Assembly (NCBI RefSeq): GCF_001542415.1
Contig: NZ_LNCU01000130.1
Location: 1 to 64,000 of the forward strand
Reading direction: 5' to 3'
Origin: Bradyrhizobium macuxiense
GTDB lineage: Bacteria > Pseudomonadota > Alphaproteobacteria > Rhizobiales > Xanthobacteraceae
Length of the DNA: 64,000 nt
A program made the translations under genes and the position numbers. The notes under the pieces are model-generated. The model was not told the origin of the DNA, did not search any database, and saw only the letters and a program-made list of their open reading frames with translations. How positions within the stretch are numbered: the first letter of the stretch is position 1; the number at the start of each line of letters is the position of its first letter. Positions 26,036 to 34,796 of the stretch are shown here, in pieces.

Positions 26036-27625
26036 ATGCATCAGGGACGCCATTTTCTACAGATTCCAGGGCCGAGCCCGGTCCCGAATCGCGTTCTCCG
26101 CGCGATGGACATGCCGGTTATCGACCACCGCAGCGCGGAGTTCGGTGAACTCGGCCGCGCCGTGCTCGAGGGCAGCCAGAAGATCTTCCAGACCGCAGGG
26201 CCGGTGGTGATCTTCCCGTCGTCGGGGACCGGCGCCTGGGAAGCGGCGATCGTCAACACGCTGTCGCCGGGCGACAAGGTCCTGATGGTCGAGACCGGTC
26301 ACTTCGCCACCCTGTGGCGCCAGATGGCCGGCCGCTTCGGCATCGAGGTCGATTTCGTCCCCGGCGACTGGCGGCGCGGCGCCGATCCGGCCGTGATCGA
26401 GGCGAAGCTTGCGGACGACACTGCGCACGCCATCAAGGCGGTGATGGTCGTGCACAACGAGACCTCCACCGGCACGACAAGCCGCATCGCGGACATCCGC
26501 GCCGCCATCGACCGCACCGGCCATCCGGCGCTGCTGATGGTCGACACCATCTCCTCGCTGGGCTCGGTCGATTACAGACACGACGAGTGGAAGGTCGATG
26601 TCAGCGTCAGCTGCTCGCAGAAGGGTTTTATGCTGCCGCCTGGTCTCGGCTTCAACGCAATCTCGGACAAGGCGCGCGCTGCGTCCCGGACCAACCGGAT
26701 GCCGCGCTCCTATTTCGATTGGGAGGAGATGCTGAAGCCAAACGCGAAGGGCTTCTTCCCGTATACCCCGGCGACGAACCTGCTCTATGGGCTGCGCGAG
26801 GCGATTGCGATGCTGCTTGAAGAGGGCCTCGACAATGTGTTCGCTCGCCATCGGCGGCTGGCCGCCGCCACGCGTGCCGCGGTCAATCAGTGGGGGCTCG
26901 AGGTGCTGTGCCAGGAGCCGTCGGAGTTCTCGTCGGTGCTGACCGCGGTGTTGATGCCGCCCGGCCACGATGCCGATCAGTTCCGCAAGGTGGTGCTCGA
27001 CAATTTCAACATGTCGCTCGGGTCCGGCCTGTCGAAGGTCGCGGGCAAGGTGTTCCGTATCGGTCACCTCGGCGAATGCAACGAACTGACGCTACTCGGC
27101 GCACTCACCGGCGTGGAGATGGGGCTGTCGGTTGCCGGTGTCCCGCATCGCTCCGGCGGCGTCGAGACCGCGCGGAGGGGAGGATATGAAGTTTCGATTC
27201 AAGGCCACGCATGTCGTGCTGGCCATGCTCTGCGTGATGTATTTCATCACCTATGTCGATCGGGTGAACATCGGCACCGCGGCCGGCGAGATCCAGAAGG
27301 AGCTCGGCCTGTCCAACACCGAGCTCGGGCTGGTGTTCTCGGCCTTCGCCTATCCGTACCTGTTGTTCCAGGTGATCGGCGGCTGGGTCGGCGATCATTT
27401 CGGTCCGCGCAAGACCTTGTTCTGGTGCGGCATGATCTGGGCCGCGGCCACCATCATGACCGGCTTCGTCGGCAGCCTCTTCGCGCTGTTCATCGCGCGT
27501 TTTGCGCTGGGGTTCGGCGAAGGCGCGACCTTTCCGACCGCAACGCGCGCCATGCAGTACTGGACGCCGGCGAACCGGCGAGGCTTCGCGCAGGGGCTAA
27601 CGCATTCGTTCGCGCGGCTCGGTAA
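26036..27625 (+). CDS. Serine-glyoxylate-type aminotransferase, copy 1, with read-through 3' end
   Basis: Residues 1 to about 383 are a class V PLP aminotransferase of the serine-glyoxylate / alanine-glyoxylate type: LQIPGPSPVPNRVLRAMDMP, FPSSGTGAWEAAIVN, VDTISSLGS, and the PLP lysine K196 in CSQKGFMLPPG. The ATG at 26036 follows GGGAGG. The normal C-terminus (GGV plus a short tail) is not closed. The frame passes VPHRSGGVETA and runs on out of frame through the next gene to 27625, adding about 145 arginine-rich residues. In another frame a TGA occurs at 27187-27189, overlapping the ATG of the MFS gene, so a one-base change near 27140-27180 would give an ordinary end. Either a real frameshift mutation or a sequencing error is likely. 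Confidence 0.8.
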   Translation: MHQGRHFLQIPGPSPVPNRVLRAMDMPVIDHRSAEFGELGRAVLEGSQKIFQTAGPVVIFPSSGTGAWEAAIVNTLSPGDKVLMVETGHFATLWRQMAGRFGIEVDFVPGDWRRGADPAVIEAKLADDTAHAIKAVMVVHNETSTGTTSRIADIRAAIDRTGHPALLMVDTISSLGSVDYRHDEWKVDVSVSCSQKGFMLPPGLGFNAISDKARAASRTNRMPRSYFDWEEMLKPNAKGFFPYTPATNLLYGLREAIAMLLEEGLDNVFARHRRLAAATRAAVNQWGLEVLCQEPSEFSSVLTAVLMPPGHDADQFRKVVLDNFNMSLGSGLSKVAGKVFRIGHLGECNELTLLGALTGVEMGLSVAGVPHRSGGVETARRGGYEVSIQGHACRAGHALRDVFHHLCRSGEHRHRGRRDPEGARPVQHRARAGVLGLRLSVPVVPGDRRLGRRSFRSAQDLVLVRHDLGRGHHHDRLRRQPLRAVHRAFCAGVRRRRDLSDRNARHAVLDAGEPARLRAGANAFVRAAR

Positions 27626-28470
27626 CGCGATAACCCCACCAGCGGTCGCGCTGCTGATCCTCTGGCTGAGCTGGCGCGGCGCTTTCGTCGTGCTCGGCAT
27701 CGTCAGCCTGCTGTGGGGCATCGTCTGGGTCTGGTACTTCCGCAACGAGCCGAAGGACCATCGCTCGATCACCGCAGCCGAGTTCGCGACGCTACCGGCG
27801 CGCCCGCAGGGCGAGCGGCCGAAGGTACCGTGGGGGCCGCTGCTGCAGCGCATGTGGCCGGTGACGTTGACCTATTTCTGCTACGGCTGGAGCCTGTGGC
27901 TCTATCTCAACTGGCTGCCGCTGTTCTTCAAGAACAACTACAGCCTCGATCTCAAGAACTCGGCGCTGTTCGCATCGGGCGTCTTCCTTGCCGGCGTTGT
28001 CGGCGACAGCATCGGCGGCGTCATCTCCGATCGCATCCTGGAACGATCAGGCAATGTCCGTCTGGCGCGGCTCAGCGTGACGATCGTGGGATTCGCCGGC
28101 GCGTTCCTCTCGCTGATGCCGATCCTGTTCGTCCACGACATCACCGTGGTCGCGCTGTGCCTGTCGGCCGGCTTCTTCTGTGCGGAGTTGGTGATCGGCC
28201 CGATGTGGTCGATCCCGATGGACATCGCGGCGAAGCATTCCGGCACCGCCGCGGGGATCATGAATACCGGCTCGGGCGCTCGCGGCCATCGTCTCGGCGC
28301 TGGTCGCCGGCTTCGTCATCGACGCCACCGGAAACTGGTATCTGCCATTCCTGATGTCGATGGGGCTGCTGCTGCTCGGCGGTTTCTCGGCATTTCTGAT
28401 GCATCCCGAACGACCGTTCGAGGAGGCCGACCGACTGGTCTTACCGGGGAAGGCGGTCGCCGCCGAGTGA
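27186..28470 (+). pseudogene. MFS transporter of the hexuronate/galactonate type, frameshifted near the 3' end
   Basis: From the ATG at 27186 (GGGGAGG upstream) the product is an ACS-type MFS permease: TYVDRVNIGTAAGEIQKELG in helix 1, GGWVGDHFGPRKTL, RFALGFGEGATFPTATRAM, and GTAAGIMNTGS near helix 11. At about 28275 the frame breaks. Removing one G from the GGG run there gives ALAAIVSALVAGFVIDATG and a normal last helix with a TGA at 28468-28470. As written, the frame instead runs to 28478 with an arginine-rich tail. The last transmembrane helices would be lost, so the gene is inactive unless the extra G is a sequence error. It lies between two aminotransferase paralogues and probably imports their substrate acid. 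Confidence 0.8.
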
Positions 28471-28597
28471 GGGTTTGAGGCCCGGCCGGAGCGCCGCCGG
28501 ATATGCATGACGGACCCTCGCCGGGCGGAGGACAAACCCGGCGAATAGTGATATGCGAGCGGCTCACCAAGACCTAGGCAAGACCGGGAAGGACGCC

Positions 28598-29794
28598 ATG
28601 ACCGTGCACACTGGAAGGCATTTTCTGCAGATCCCGGGACCGACCAACGTGCCGGATCGGGTGCTGCGGGCGATGGACATGCCGACCATGGACCACCGCG
28701 GTGCCGAGTTTGCCGAGATCGGCTTTGCCGTGATTTCCGCGATGCAGCGGGTGTTCCGCACCAAGCAGCCCGTGATCATCTATCCCTCGTCCGGGACCGG
28801 CGCCTGGGAAGCTGCGATCGTCAACACGCTGCAGCCGGGCGACAAGGTCCTGATGTGCGAGACCGGTCAATTCGCCGTGTTGTGGCGCGGCATTGCCGAC
28901 AAGTTCAAGCTCGACGTCGATTTCATCCCGGGCGACTGGCGTCACGGCGCCGATCTCGAGCAGATCGAGGCCAGGCTCTCCGCCGACAAGGCGCACAAGA
29001 TCAAGGCGGTCTGCATGGTCCATAACGAGACCTCGACCGCCTGCGTCACCTATCCGCGCGACGTGCGCAAGATCATGGACGCCGTCAAGCATCCGGCGCT
29101 GTTGATGGTCGACACCATCTCCGGCCTCGGCTCGCTCGAATATGAGCACGACGCCTGGGGCATCGACGTCTCCATCGCAGGTTCTCAGAAGGGCCTGATG
29201 CTGCCGCCGGGACTCGGCTTCAATGCCGTGTCGGAAAAGGCGCTGGCGGTGGCCAAGGCCAATCCGGGGATGCGCTCCTATTGGGATTGGCAAGAGGTCA
29301 TCAACATCAACAAGGCCGGCACCTGGCCCTATACGCCCGCGACCAATTTGCTGTTCGGTCTGCGCGAGGCGGTGAAGATGCTCGAGGAAGAGGGGCTCGA
29401 GAACGTCTTCGCCCGCCACAAGCGCCATAGCGAAGCGACCCGCGCCGCCATCAAGGTCTGGGGCCTCGAGACGCAGTGCCAGGAGCAGGGCGCGCATTCG
29501 CCGGCGCTGACTGCGGTCCGCGTGCCTGACGGCCATGACGCCGACCATTTCCGCAAGGTCGTGCTGGACAATTTCGACATGTCGCTCGGCACCGGCCTGA
29601 ACAAGGTGAAGGGCAAGGTGTTCCGCATCGGCCATATCGGCCACTTCAACGACCTGATGCTGATGGGCACGCTGTCGGGCGTCGAGATGGGTCTCGATCT
29701 CGCCAAGGTGCCGCATCGCGGCGGCGGTGTGCTGGCGGCGATGGACGTTCTGAAGGGACGCAACGCCGCGCCGACCTCGAAGGCCGTTGCCTGA
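28598..29794 (+). CDS. Serine-glyoxylate-type aminotransferase, copy 2
   Basis: This intact 398-residue class V PLP aminotransferase is a paralogue of the gene at 26036: LQIPGPTNVPDRVLRAMDMP, YPSSGTGAWEAAIVN, VDTISGLGS, PLP lysine K198 in GSQKGLMLPPGLG. It ends normally (VPHRGGGVLAAMDVL and a short tail). It would transfer the amino group of serine (or alanine) to glyoxylate, giving glycine and hydroxypyruvate. The ATG at 28598 follows GGGAAGG; the frame from 28553 adds a non-conserved leader. The enoyl-CoA hydratase gene begins 31 bp downstream, so they form an operon. Confidence 0.9.
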   Translation: MTVHTGRHFLQIPGPTNVPDRVLRAMDMPTMDHRGAEFAEIGFAVISAMQRVFRTKQPVIIYPSSGTGAWEAAIVNTLQPGDKVLMCETGQFAVLWRGIADKFKLDVDFIPGDWRHGADLEQIEARLSADKAHKIKAVCMVHNETSTACVTYPRDVRKIMDAVKHPALLMVDTISGLGSLEYEHDAWGIDVSIAGSQKGLMLPPGLGFNAVSEKALAVAKANPGMRSYWDWQEVININKAGTWPYTPATNLLFGLREAVKMLEEEGLENVFARHKRHSEATRAAIKVWGLETQCQEQGAHSPALTAVRVPDGHDADHFRKVVLDNFDMSLGTGLNKVKGKVFRIGHIGHFNDLMLMGTLSGVEMGLDLAKVPHRGGGVLAAMDVLKGRNAAPTSKAVA

Positions 29795-29825
29795 AATTGA
29801 ACTGCAACAACAGAAAGAGCGAGAC

Positions 29826-30623
29826 ATGAACGCGCCCGCCACTCCGTCTGAAGACCTGATCTACTCCGTCGAGGACGGGATCGCGCGGATCACGTTCAAT
29901 CGGCCGCAGGCCCGTAACGCGCTGACCTTTGCGATGTACGAGCAGATGGCGGCGATCTGCGAGAGCATCAACCAGGATCATTCGATCAAGGCGCTGATCA
30001 TGACCGGCGCCGGCGACAAGGCGTTCGCCTCCGGTACCGACATCTCGCAGTTCCGGGCGTTCAAGACCGCCCAGGACGCGCTGGATTACGAGGCGCGGAT
30101 CGACCGCGTGCTGGGGACGCTTGAGCAGTGCCGCGTGCCTGTGATCGCCGCGATCGCCGGTGCGTGCACCGGCGGCGGCGCCGGCATTGCCGCGTGCTGC
30201 GACATCCGCATCGGTACTGAGGCGACGCGGATCGGCTTCCCGATCGCGCGGACGCTCGGCAACTGCCTCTCAATGTCCAACATCTCGCGGCTGGTCTCGC
30301 TGATCGGTCCGGCGCGGACCAAGGACCTGATCTTCAAGGCGCGTCTCGTCGAGGCACCGGAAGCCCTGGCGCTTGGCCTGCTGAATGAGGTCGTGCCCGA
30401 TGTCGAGACGCTGCAGCGCCGCGCCAGTGAGACCGCCAAGCTCGTCGCCGGCCACGCGCCGATCACGCTCGAAGTCACAAAGGAGGCGGTGCGTCGCATC
30501 CGCCGCACGCTGTCGCGTGAGGAAGGCGAAGACCTGATCCTGCGCGCCTATATGAGCAAGGATTTCCGCGAAGGCATGGACGCCTTCCTCAACAAGCGCG
30601 CGCCCAACTTCAAGGGCAAGTAG
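29826..30623 (+). CDS. Enoyl-CoA hydratase/isomerase family protein
   Basis: This 265-residue crotonase-fold protein carries the two oxyanion-hole segments KAFASGTDISQF and ACTGGGAGIAACCDIRIG, and the ITFNRPQARNALTFAMYEQM start. The usual first catalytic glutamate after GGG is not present (GIAACCDI in place of the hydratase CELAMMCDI), so hydration of enoyl-CoA is not certain; isomerase, hydrolase or lyase activity is possible. The ATG at 29826 is preceded by AAAGAGCGAGAC. It is the last gene of the aminotransferase operon. Together with the CoA-transferase at 40264 it hints that an acyl-CoA step belongs to this acid pathway. Confidence 0.88.
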   Translation: MNAPATPSEDLIYSVEDGIARITFNRPQARNALTFAMYEQMAAICESINQDHSIKALIMTGAGDKAFASGTDISQFRAFKTAQDALDYEARIDRVLGTLEQCRVPVIAAIAGACTGGGAGIAACCDIRIGTEATRIGFPIARTLGNCLSMSNISRLVSLIGPARTKDLIFKARLVEAPEALALGLLNEVVPDVETLQRRASETAKLVAGHAPITLEVTKEAVRRIRRTLSREEGEDLILRAYMSKDFREGMDAFLNKRAPNFKGK

Positions 30624-30952
30624 CGGCTGCGAGATTCGGTTGGCCCTGGGCGCGCGCTGGAATGGCGCGCGCGGATTAAGGGGCGCCGTTCGGCACTGAT
30701 TTGTCCGATGTCGCAAGTCCGCTCGTGCAGAACGTTTCTGCTATTCAGAAATAAAAACCGATCCGATATTCCCTCCGTCTCACCCGATGGAGTGGCGTTT
30801 GCGATGGTCACGAGTTTGGGGCGAGATGCGATGCACGCGGATTGCGCAACTGAGGCTGCGCCCCTGCCGAAATAGCATCAGATCGGTCAACCGCGACCCC
30901 GCACGTCGCAAGACGATACGGACCGCGGTGAACTCGCCCAGGCCACGCGCGA
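30624..30952. other. Intergenic region between convergent genes
   Basis: A short GC hairpin (GCGCGCGC at 30650-30657 against 30665-30672) follows the hydratase and may terminate transcription, but has no T run. Otherwise nothing recognisable. Confidence 0.4.
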
Positions 30953-32971
30953 TCAGACGATATGAAAATCATTCAGATCCGCCTGCGATTGTGCGGTTGT
31001 GACGTGCTGGAGGGCGATTGTGTCGTGCGCGGCGCTGGCGATGAAGGCGTTCCCAGACGCGTCGTCATGGGTTGCAGCAGGGACAGTGGCGACGTCCGCC
31101 GATACAGTCTTGCTGTAATGCAGCGTGTCGGTCGCTGGTGCGGAATTGCTGGGGGTGACCTGACCGAGATCCGGCGCGAACACGAAGGAGCCGTGGGCCG
31201 TCGGATTGGAAGCCTGGTTTCCGGTTTGGCTTGAGGATGTCGCGGCGGCAATCAGCGTTCCATCATTGCCATCGTCTGCGAAATGAAAACCGTCCTGCGC
31301 ATCCTGACCAAGCAAGTGATTCGCTGCCGTGGTCGTATGGTCGCTCGAGAACAGCGTTCCGGACGACGATACAAAGTTGGAATGGCGAGAGTTGAGGTCA
31401 AGGCCATGCAGGTCGGTTTGATCCGAGCCTCGATCTCCGTTGCCCGTGAAGCCGATTATCTGCGCCCTCAAGCTTGTGAGCTGTTCCACGGTCAGCGTTG
31501 TGGCATCGAGGGTCGATTGGGACAACGAAGCAACAGCCGGTGATGTAGTCAAAGGGTGCGTTGCGGATGGAATGCCGATCACACCGTCACCGTTCAGATC
31601 CTGATGGAAGCTGGGCTCCAGCGATTCCAGAGCGATGCTGTTTCCCGACACAACGCCGACGGCATCGGATACGTAATTGCCGTTGTTGTCGGTATTCCAT
31701 ACAGAGTATTGGTCGGTGCCGGGAACCTTCCAGGCAACCTCGTATCCGCTAGCGGTGATCTGTGCACCGATTGGCGCAAAGCCGCCAAACTCACCCTCGT
31801 AGACCGCAGCACCGCCATATTTGAGCTCCGGTCCAGGGCCGCCGCCGACCGGCTCGAGAAAATAATTGGCTCCGATTTGCGCTAGGCTGGTCGAGCCAAA
31901 CGCCGAGATCACAATGGGCGTGTTGGACGTCAGATGGAAGCCGAGCGCGTCCATCTGCTGCAGGTCGACAGTGGTGAGCTGCTGCAGTGTGCTGCTGGTG
32001 TAGTACTCGTTGAAGGGATCGTCGGGCCCCTGTACGCCACTGTTGAGGAAATCGCTGGTGTCGGAGTTTTGGCCATAGTCCGCGAGTTTTGTGGTGCCGC
32101 CGTCCAGTGAAAAATAGGCTGCTGGCGCAGGAATGTTGTTGGAGAAGAGCAGCGTGCCAGAGCTCGTGAAGCGGTAGAAGTCGAAGATATCTGGCTGTGG
32201 CCCGTAAGGCACGCGGCCCATCGCGTGGGTAAGCTCATGCAGGGCGACACCGACCAGCAGGCTGCTATTGATGTCTGTGGCAAAGGTGAGGCTGCCGTCA
32301 TCGGTCGTGGTGTCGTTGGCGCCGATCACTCCCCAAAGCTTGAGCTGGGCGTTCCATACTGCGACAGAGGACTGACTCTGGATCGACGATCCGCCGGGTA
32401 AGCCGTTGAACGTCGAATCGCCCTGTGTGGCGTTGTTTACGAGGTCAGCTCTGACGTCGGAATAACTGAGCCACTGTCCATCGTCAGGGCCCGCCGCGGC
32501 GCCCCCGCCGGTGCCGCTGTAATCGACGTTGAAGTTGAGAGTTATTTTGTCGGAGATGGCCGCACTCAGAAGCGCGGCTGCCTGCTCGATGCCTGCCCGG
32601 AAGCTTGCAGGCGCCACCATCGCAGCGGCATCGAAAATGAGATTGATAGTGAGGCCGCCAGAGGTCTCCGCGACCACGGAACCTGCGCCGCCGACGCCGG
32701 AATTGCTTACCGCCGCCTGGGCTTCGGCGGATTCGGCAGGAAGGACCACGGGAATGGGCTGCGGCGCGCTCTGTGATAGAGCATTGTTCAAGGCGGATGT
32801 GTGTAGGCCTTGCGCGCCCGAACGGCCCAAAGGGAATTCGGTGCTGCTGTTCCAAGAACCGCCCGACGCGTCCCAAAGGTCCTGCGGTTTGTGCAAGGCA
32901 AGTCCCAATGTCATTGCTCTTCCGTCAGCGAGTTGGATCTCGAACTGTCCGCCGGTGCGCACTCTCGCCAA
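30953..32971 (-). CDS. Secreted zinc metalloprotease with Trp-rich and calcium-motif C-terminus
   Basis: This protein of about 672 residues has a metzincin-like protease domain. H245-E-x-x-H249 lies in GVALHELTHAMGRVPYG and the domain closes with LTTVDLQQMDALGF. It resembles the NF038122-type metalloproteases common in Bradyrhizobium. A tryptophan-rich segment follows (about 385-470: EVAWKVPGTDQYSVWNTD) and ends in a calcium-loop motif DLNGDGVIG, then a long Ser/Thr/Asp-rich tail of unknown fold. There is no Sec signal peptide and it is acidic, which suits type I-like secretion, but no RTX nonapeptides are seen. The start is uncertain: TTG at 32971 opens the frame and a GTG lies four codons in. 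Confidence 0.75.
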   Translation of the reverse strand: MARVRTGGQFEIQLADGRAMTLGLALHKPQDLWDASGGSWNSSTEFPLGRSGAQGLHTSALNNALSQSAPQPIPVVLPAESAEAQAAVSNSGVGGAGSVVAETSGGLTINLIFDAAAMVAPASFRAGIEQAAALLSAAISDKITLNFNVDYSGTGGGAAAGPDDGQWLSYSDVRADLVNNATQGDSTFNGLPGGSSIQSQSSVAVWNAQLKLWGVIGANDTTTDDGSLTFATDINSSLLVGVALHELTHAMGRVPYGPQPDIFDFYRFTSSGTLLFSNNIPAPAAYFSLDGGTTKLADYGQNSDTSDFLNSGVQGPDDPFNEYYTSSTLQQLTTVDLQQMDALGFHLTSNTPIVISAFGSTSLAQIGANYFLEPVGGGPGPELKYGGAAVYEGEFGGFAPIGAQITASGYEVAWKVPGTDQYSVWNTDNNGNYVSDAVGVVSGNSIALESLEPSFHQDLNGDGVIGIPSATHPLTTSPAVASLSQSTLDATTLTVEQLTSLRAQIIGFTGNGDRGSDQTDLHGLDLNSRHSNFVSSSGTLFSSDHTTTAANHLLGQDAQDGFHFADDGNDGTLIAAATSSSQTGNQASNPTAHGSFVFAPDLGQVTPSNSAPATDTLHYSKTVSADVATVPAATHDDASGNAFIASAAHDTIALQHVTTAQSQADLNDFHIV

Positions 32972-33328
32972 TCCGAGGCTGCGTCGGACCGACTTGGCCG
33001 AATGTGCGGCTCGACATTAGCTGAGACTAGTGACGGCATTTTGATGAGAACCGTTTGATGGCGCTTCTCGGTGTTGCGCGGTTCCAACCAGCTTCACACT
33101 CTCGCCCTATTTTGAGAGCGCCGAATCCGGCGCGCCGCCGTTACCATGTCACGCTGCTGTCTCTTCACAGGACGCAGAAAGCGACCTGATTAGGTCGGAT
33201 TGGCCGGAAGTTGCAATTTCTCAAAGGACTCGCCGGGTGACGCAATGGGCGGGGGGGGGCGTGCGGCTTTGGCACCCTGACCGGCGCGGCGCGATCGACG
33301 CCTGCCGGGCAATGTGCTCCAAGACGCA
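32972..33328. other. Intergenic region with a poly-G run
   Basis: It contains a run of nine G at 33251-33259 and no supported gene. Promoter elements for the minus-strand protease gene must lie near 32980-33100 but I cannot point to a clear pair. Confidence 0.35.
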
Positions 33329-34213
33329 TCACGGCGTGCGCTTGCTGTTAGTCGTGACGAAGTCGGCAATCCTGTCGACGGCCTCCGTTTCGATGCCGTA
33401 GTAGCCGTGTGCCGCATAGGCCTCGCACGGGACGGATTTCGGTGGATCGCCACCGTTGAGCAGAGCGATTTCAACTTTAGCGGCGTGCGTCAGGCGCCTT
33501 GCGAGCGCCTCCGCGTCGACGGCTGGGGTAAGCTCGCAGGCATCCTCGCTATGCGACACAATGAGCGTGGGCATCGTGATCTCGGACAGCGCCATGCTGA
33601 TCACGCCGCTTGGGAAATCCCTGGCAATTTCCGGGAAAACCGTTGCGAAAGTCGAGCGTGGCGCAATGCGCGTCACAGTGGACGTCAGCACCAAGCCATC
33701 GATCGAGCCACTCGCAATGCCGTCGCGGCTGGCGCCGATGGCTGCGCGAGCCGCCGACCAAGTGCCTGCGCTGGTGCCGACCAGCCACACGGGGACATCG
33801 GCCTGCCTTTTCAGGTAATGGGCAACTGCACCTATGTCGATCGCATGGTCGTTGCTGACTCGGAAAGACGGGCTCATCCCCTTCGGCTGATCGGACGGGA
33901 CATCGATAGCCGCTACCATGAAGCCATGCCCTGCGAATTTTTCGCGGCTGCGCACAAGGAAATTCCCGGATACGAAATCGTTGGCTCCCACCGGCGGAGG
34001 CGGCACTCGATTTAACTTGAGAACACCGTTACCGCCGGCAAGCAGGATAACAGATGCGATTGCGTGGTCGGGTTTGATCAGAATGAAGGGTTGCTGGACG
34101 CCGCGCGGAGTCGGGATCGATACGATCGAGGTGCTTTCCCCGGAGGCCGCGTTCCAGTTCGCGAGCGACAGTGTTCCGAGCAGGACAATCAAACGAAGCA
34201 CGCAATTCACGTT
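33329..34213 (-). CDS. Exported alpha/beta hydrolase
   Basis: This 294-residue protein begins with a hydrophobic signal (CVLRLIVLLGTLSLANWNAAS) and is probably periplasmic or secreted. The alpha/beta hydrolase core shows the nucleophile elbow GTSAGTWSA, an upstream oxyanion strand VILLAGGNGVLKL, a late acid in SHSEDACELT and a C-terminal histidine in YAAHGYYGIE. I chose GTG at 34213 because GGAGCGCAAC sits directly upstream and it places the signal at the N-terminus; the frame runs to 34297. The substrate is unknown. The neighbours (protease, TctC) do not define its role. Confidence 0.75.
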   Translation of the reverse strand, partial: NVNCVLRLIVLLGTLSLANWNAASGESTSIVSIPTPRGVQQPFILIKPDHAIASVILLAGGNGVLKLNRVPPPPVGANDFVSGNFLVRSREKFAGHGFMVAAIDVPSDQPKGMSPSFRVSNDHAIDIGAVAHYLKRQADVPVWLVGTSAGTWSAARAAIGASRDGIASGSIDGLVLTSTVTRIAPRSTFATVFPEIARDFPSGVISMALSEITMPTLIVSHSEDACELTPAVDAEALARRLTHAAKVEIALLNGGDPPKSVPCEAYAAHGYYGIETEAVDRIADFVTTNSKRTP

Positions 34214-34796
34214 GCGCTCCAGCGATCCTTCGCCCTTCTGATCGAGCGACGTCTGAGAGATCGATGGAGCGTAACAAAAATATCCGCTCCGGATCAAAGG
34301 TGGATGGTCCGAGCTGGGTTCAACGTGACTAGGCTAGTCCGAATGCGCCCGAGACTATTCCGCTGTCATGGCAGCGATCGGCTGTTCTGCAGGCTCGACC
34401 TCGGCGGTTCCGGCGCTGTGACGGCACGCGCTCGGCCTGGCCGGGGTGTCATTCGAAGTTGTGCGTTGTCGTTTCGTTCGTGCGCACTACAACCGCAATC
34501 ACTTTTTTAAACTGAATTTGCCCGACGGTGCAGGACCCCGTGAAACGAAGCAATCCTTCGGTCCGCACCTGGGACACGATGGACTACGCAACTCGCAGGA
34601 CGTGAAGCGAGCACGGACGGGCAATGGTATCTGCTACGCGGGGCTCGCGGCTCGTAGCGATGCACCAGCCTCATTCCAAAGTCATAGATCGTGCGGCAGT
34701 TCGCGGCTTGAACTCACCGGCATTCTCGGCACAATGACAGCGGATCTCAGGTTACAAGTTTTCATCAAGCCAAACAAATAGATAGGGAAGAAACAC
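34214..34796. other. Long intergenic region before tctC
   Basis: I see no gene, RNA or clear repeat. A ribosome site (AGGGAAG) directly precedes the GTG of tctC. The rest must hold the divergent promoters. Confidence 0.4.

Noticed and set aside
25904-27625. A single 573-codon plus-strand frame
   Set aside because: Only the part from the ATG at 26036 to about 27185 is an aminotransferase. The leader overlaps the gntR upstream region and the tail is out-of-frame MFS coding sequence.
33251-33259. Run of nine G as a possible phase-variation tract
   Set aside because: It lies outside any coding frame between two genes and has no visible relation to a start or promoter.
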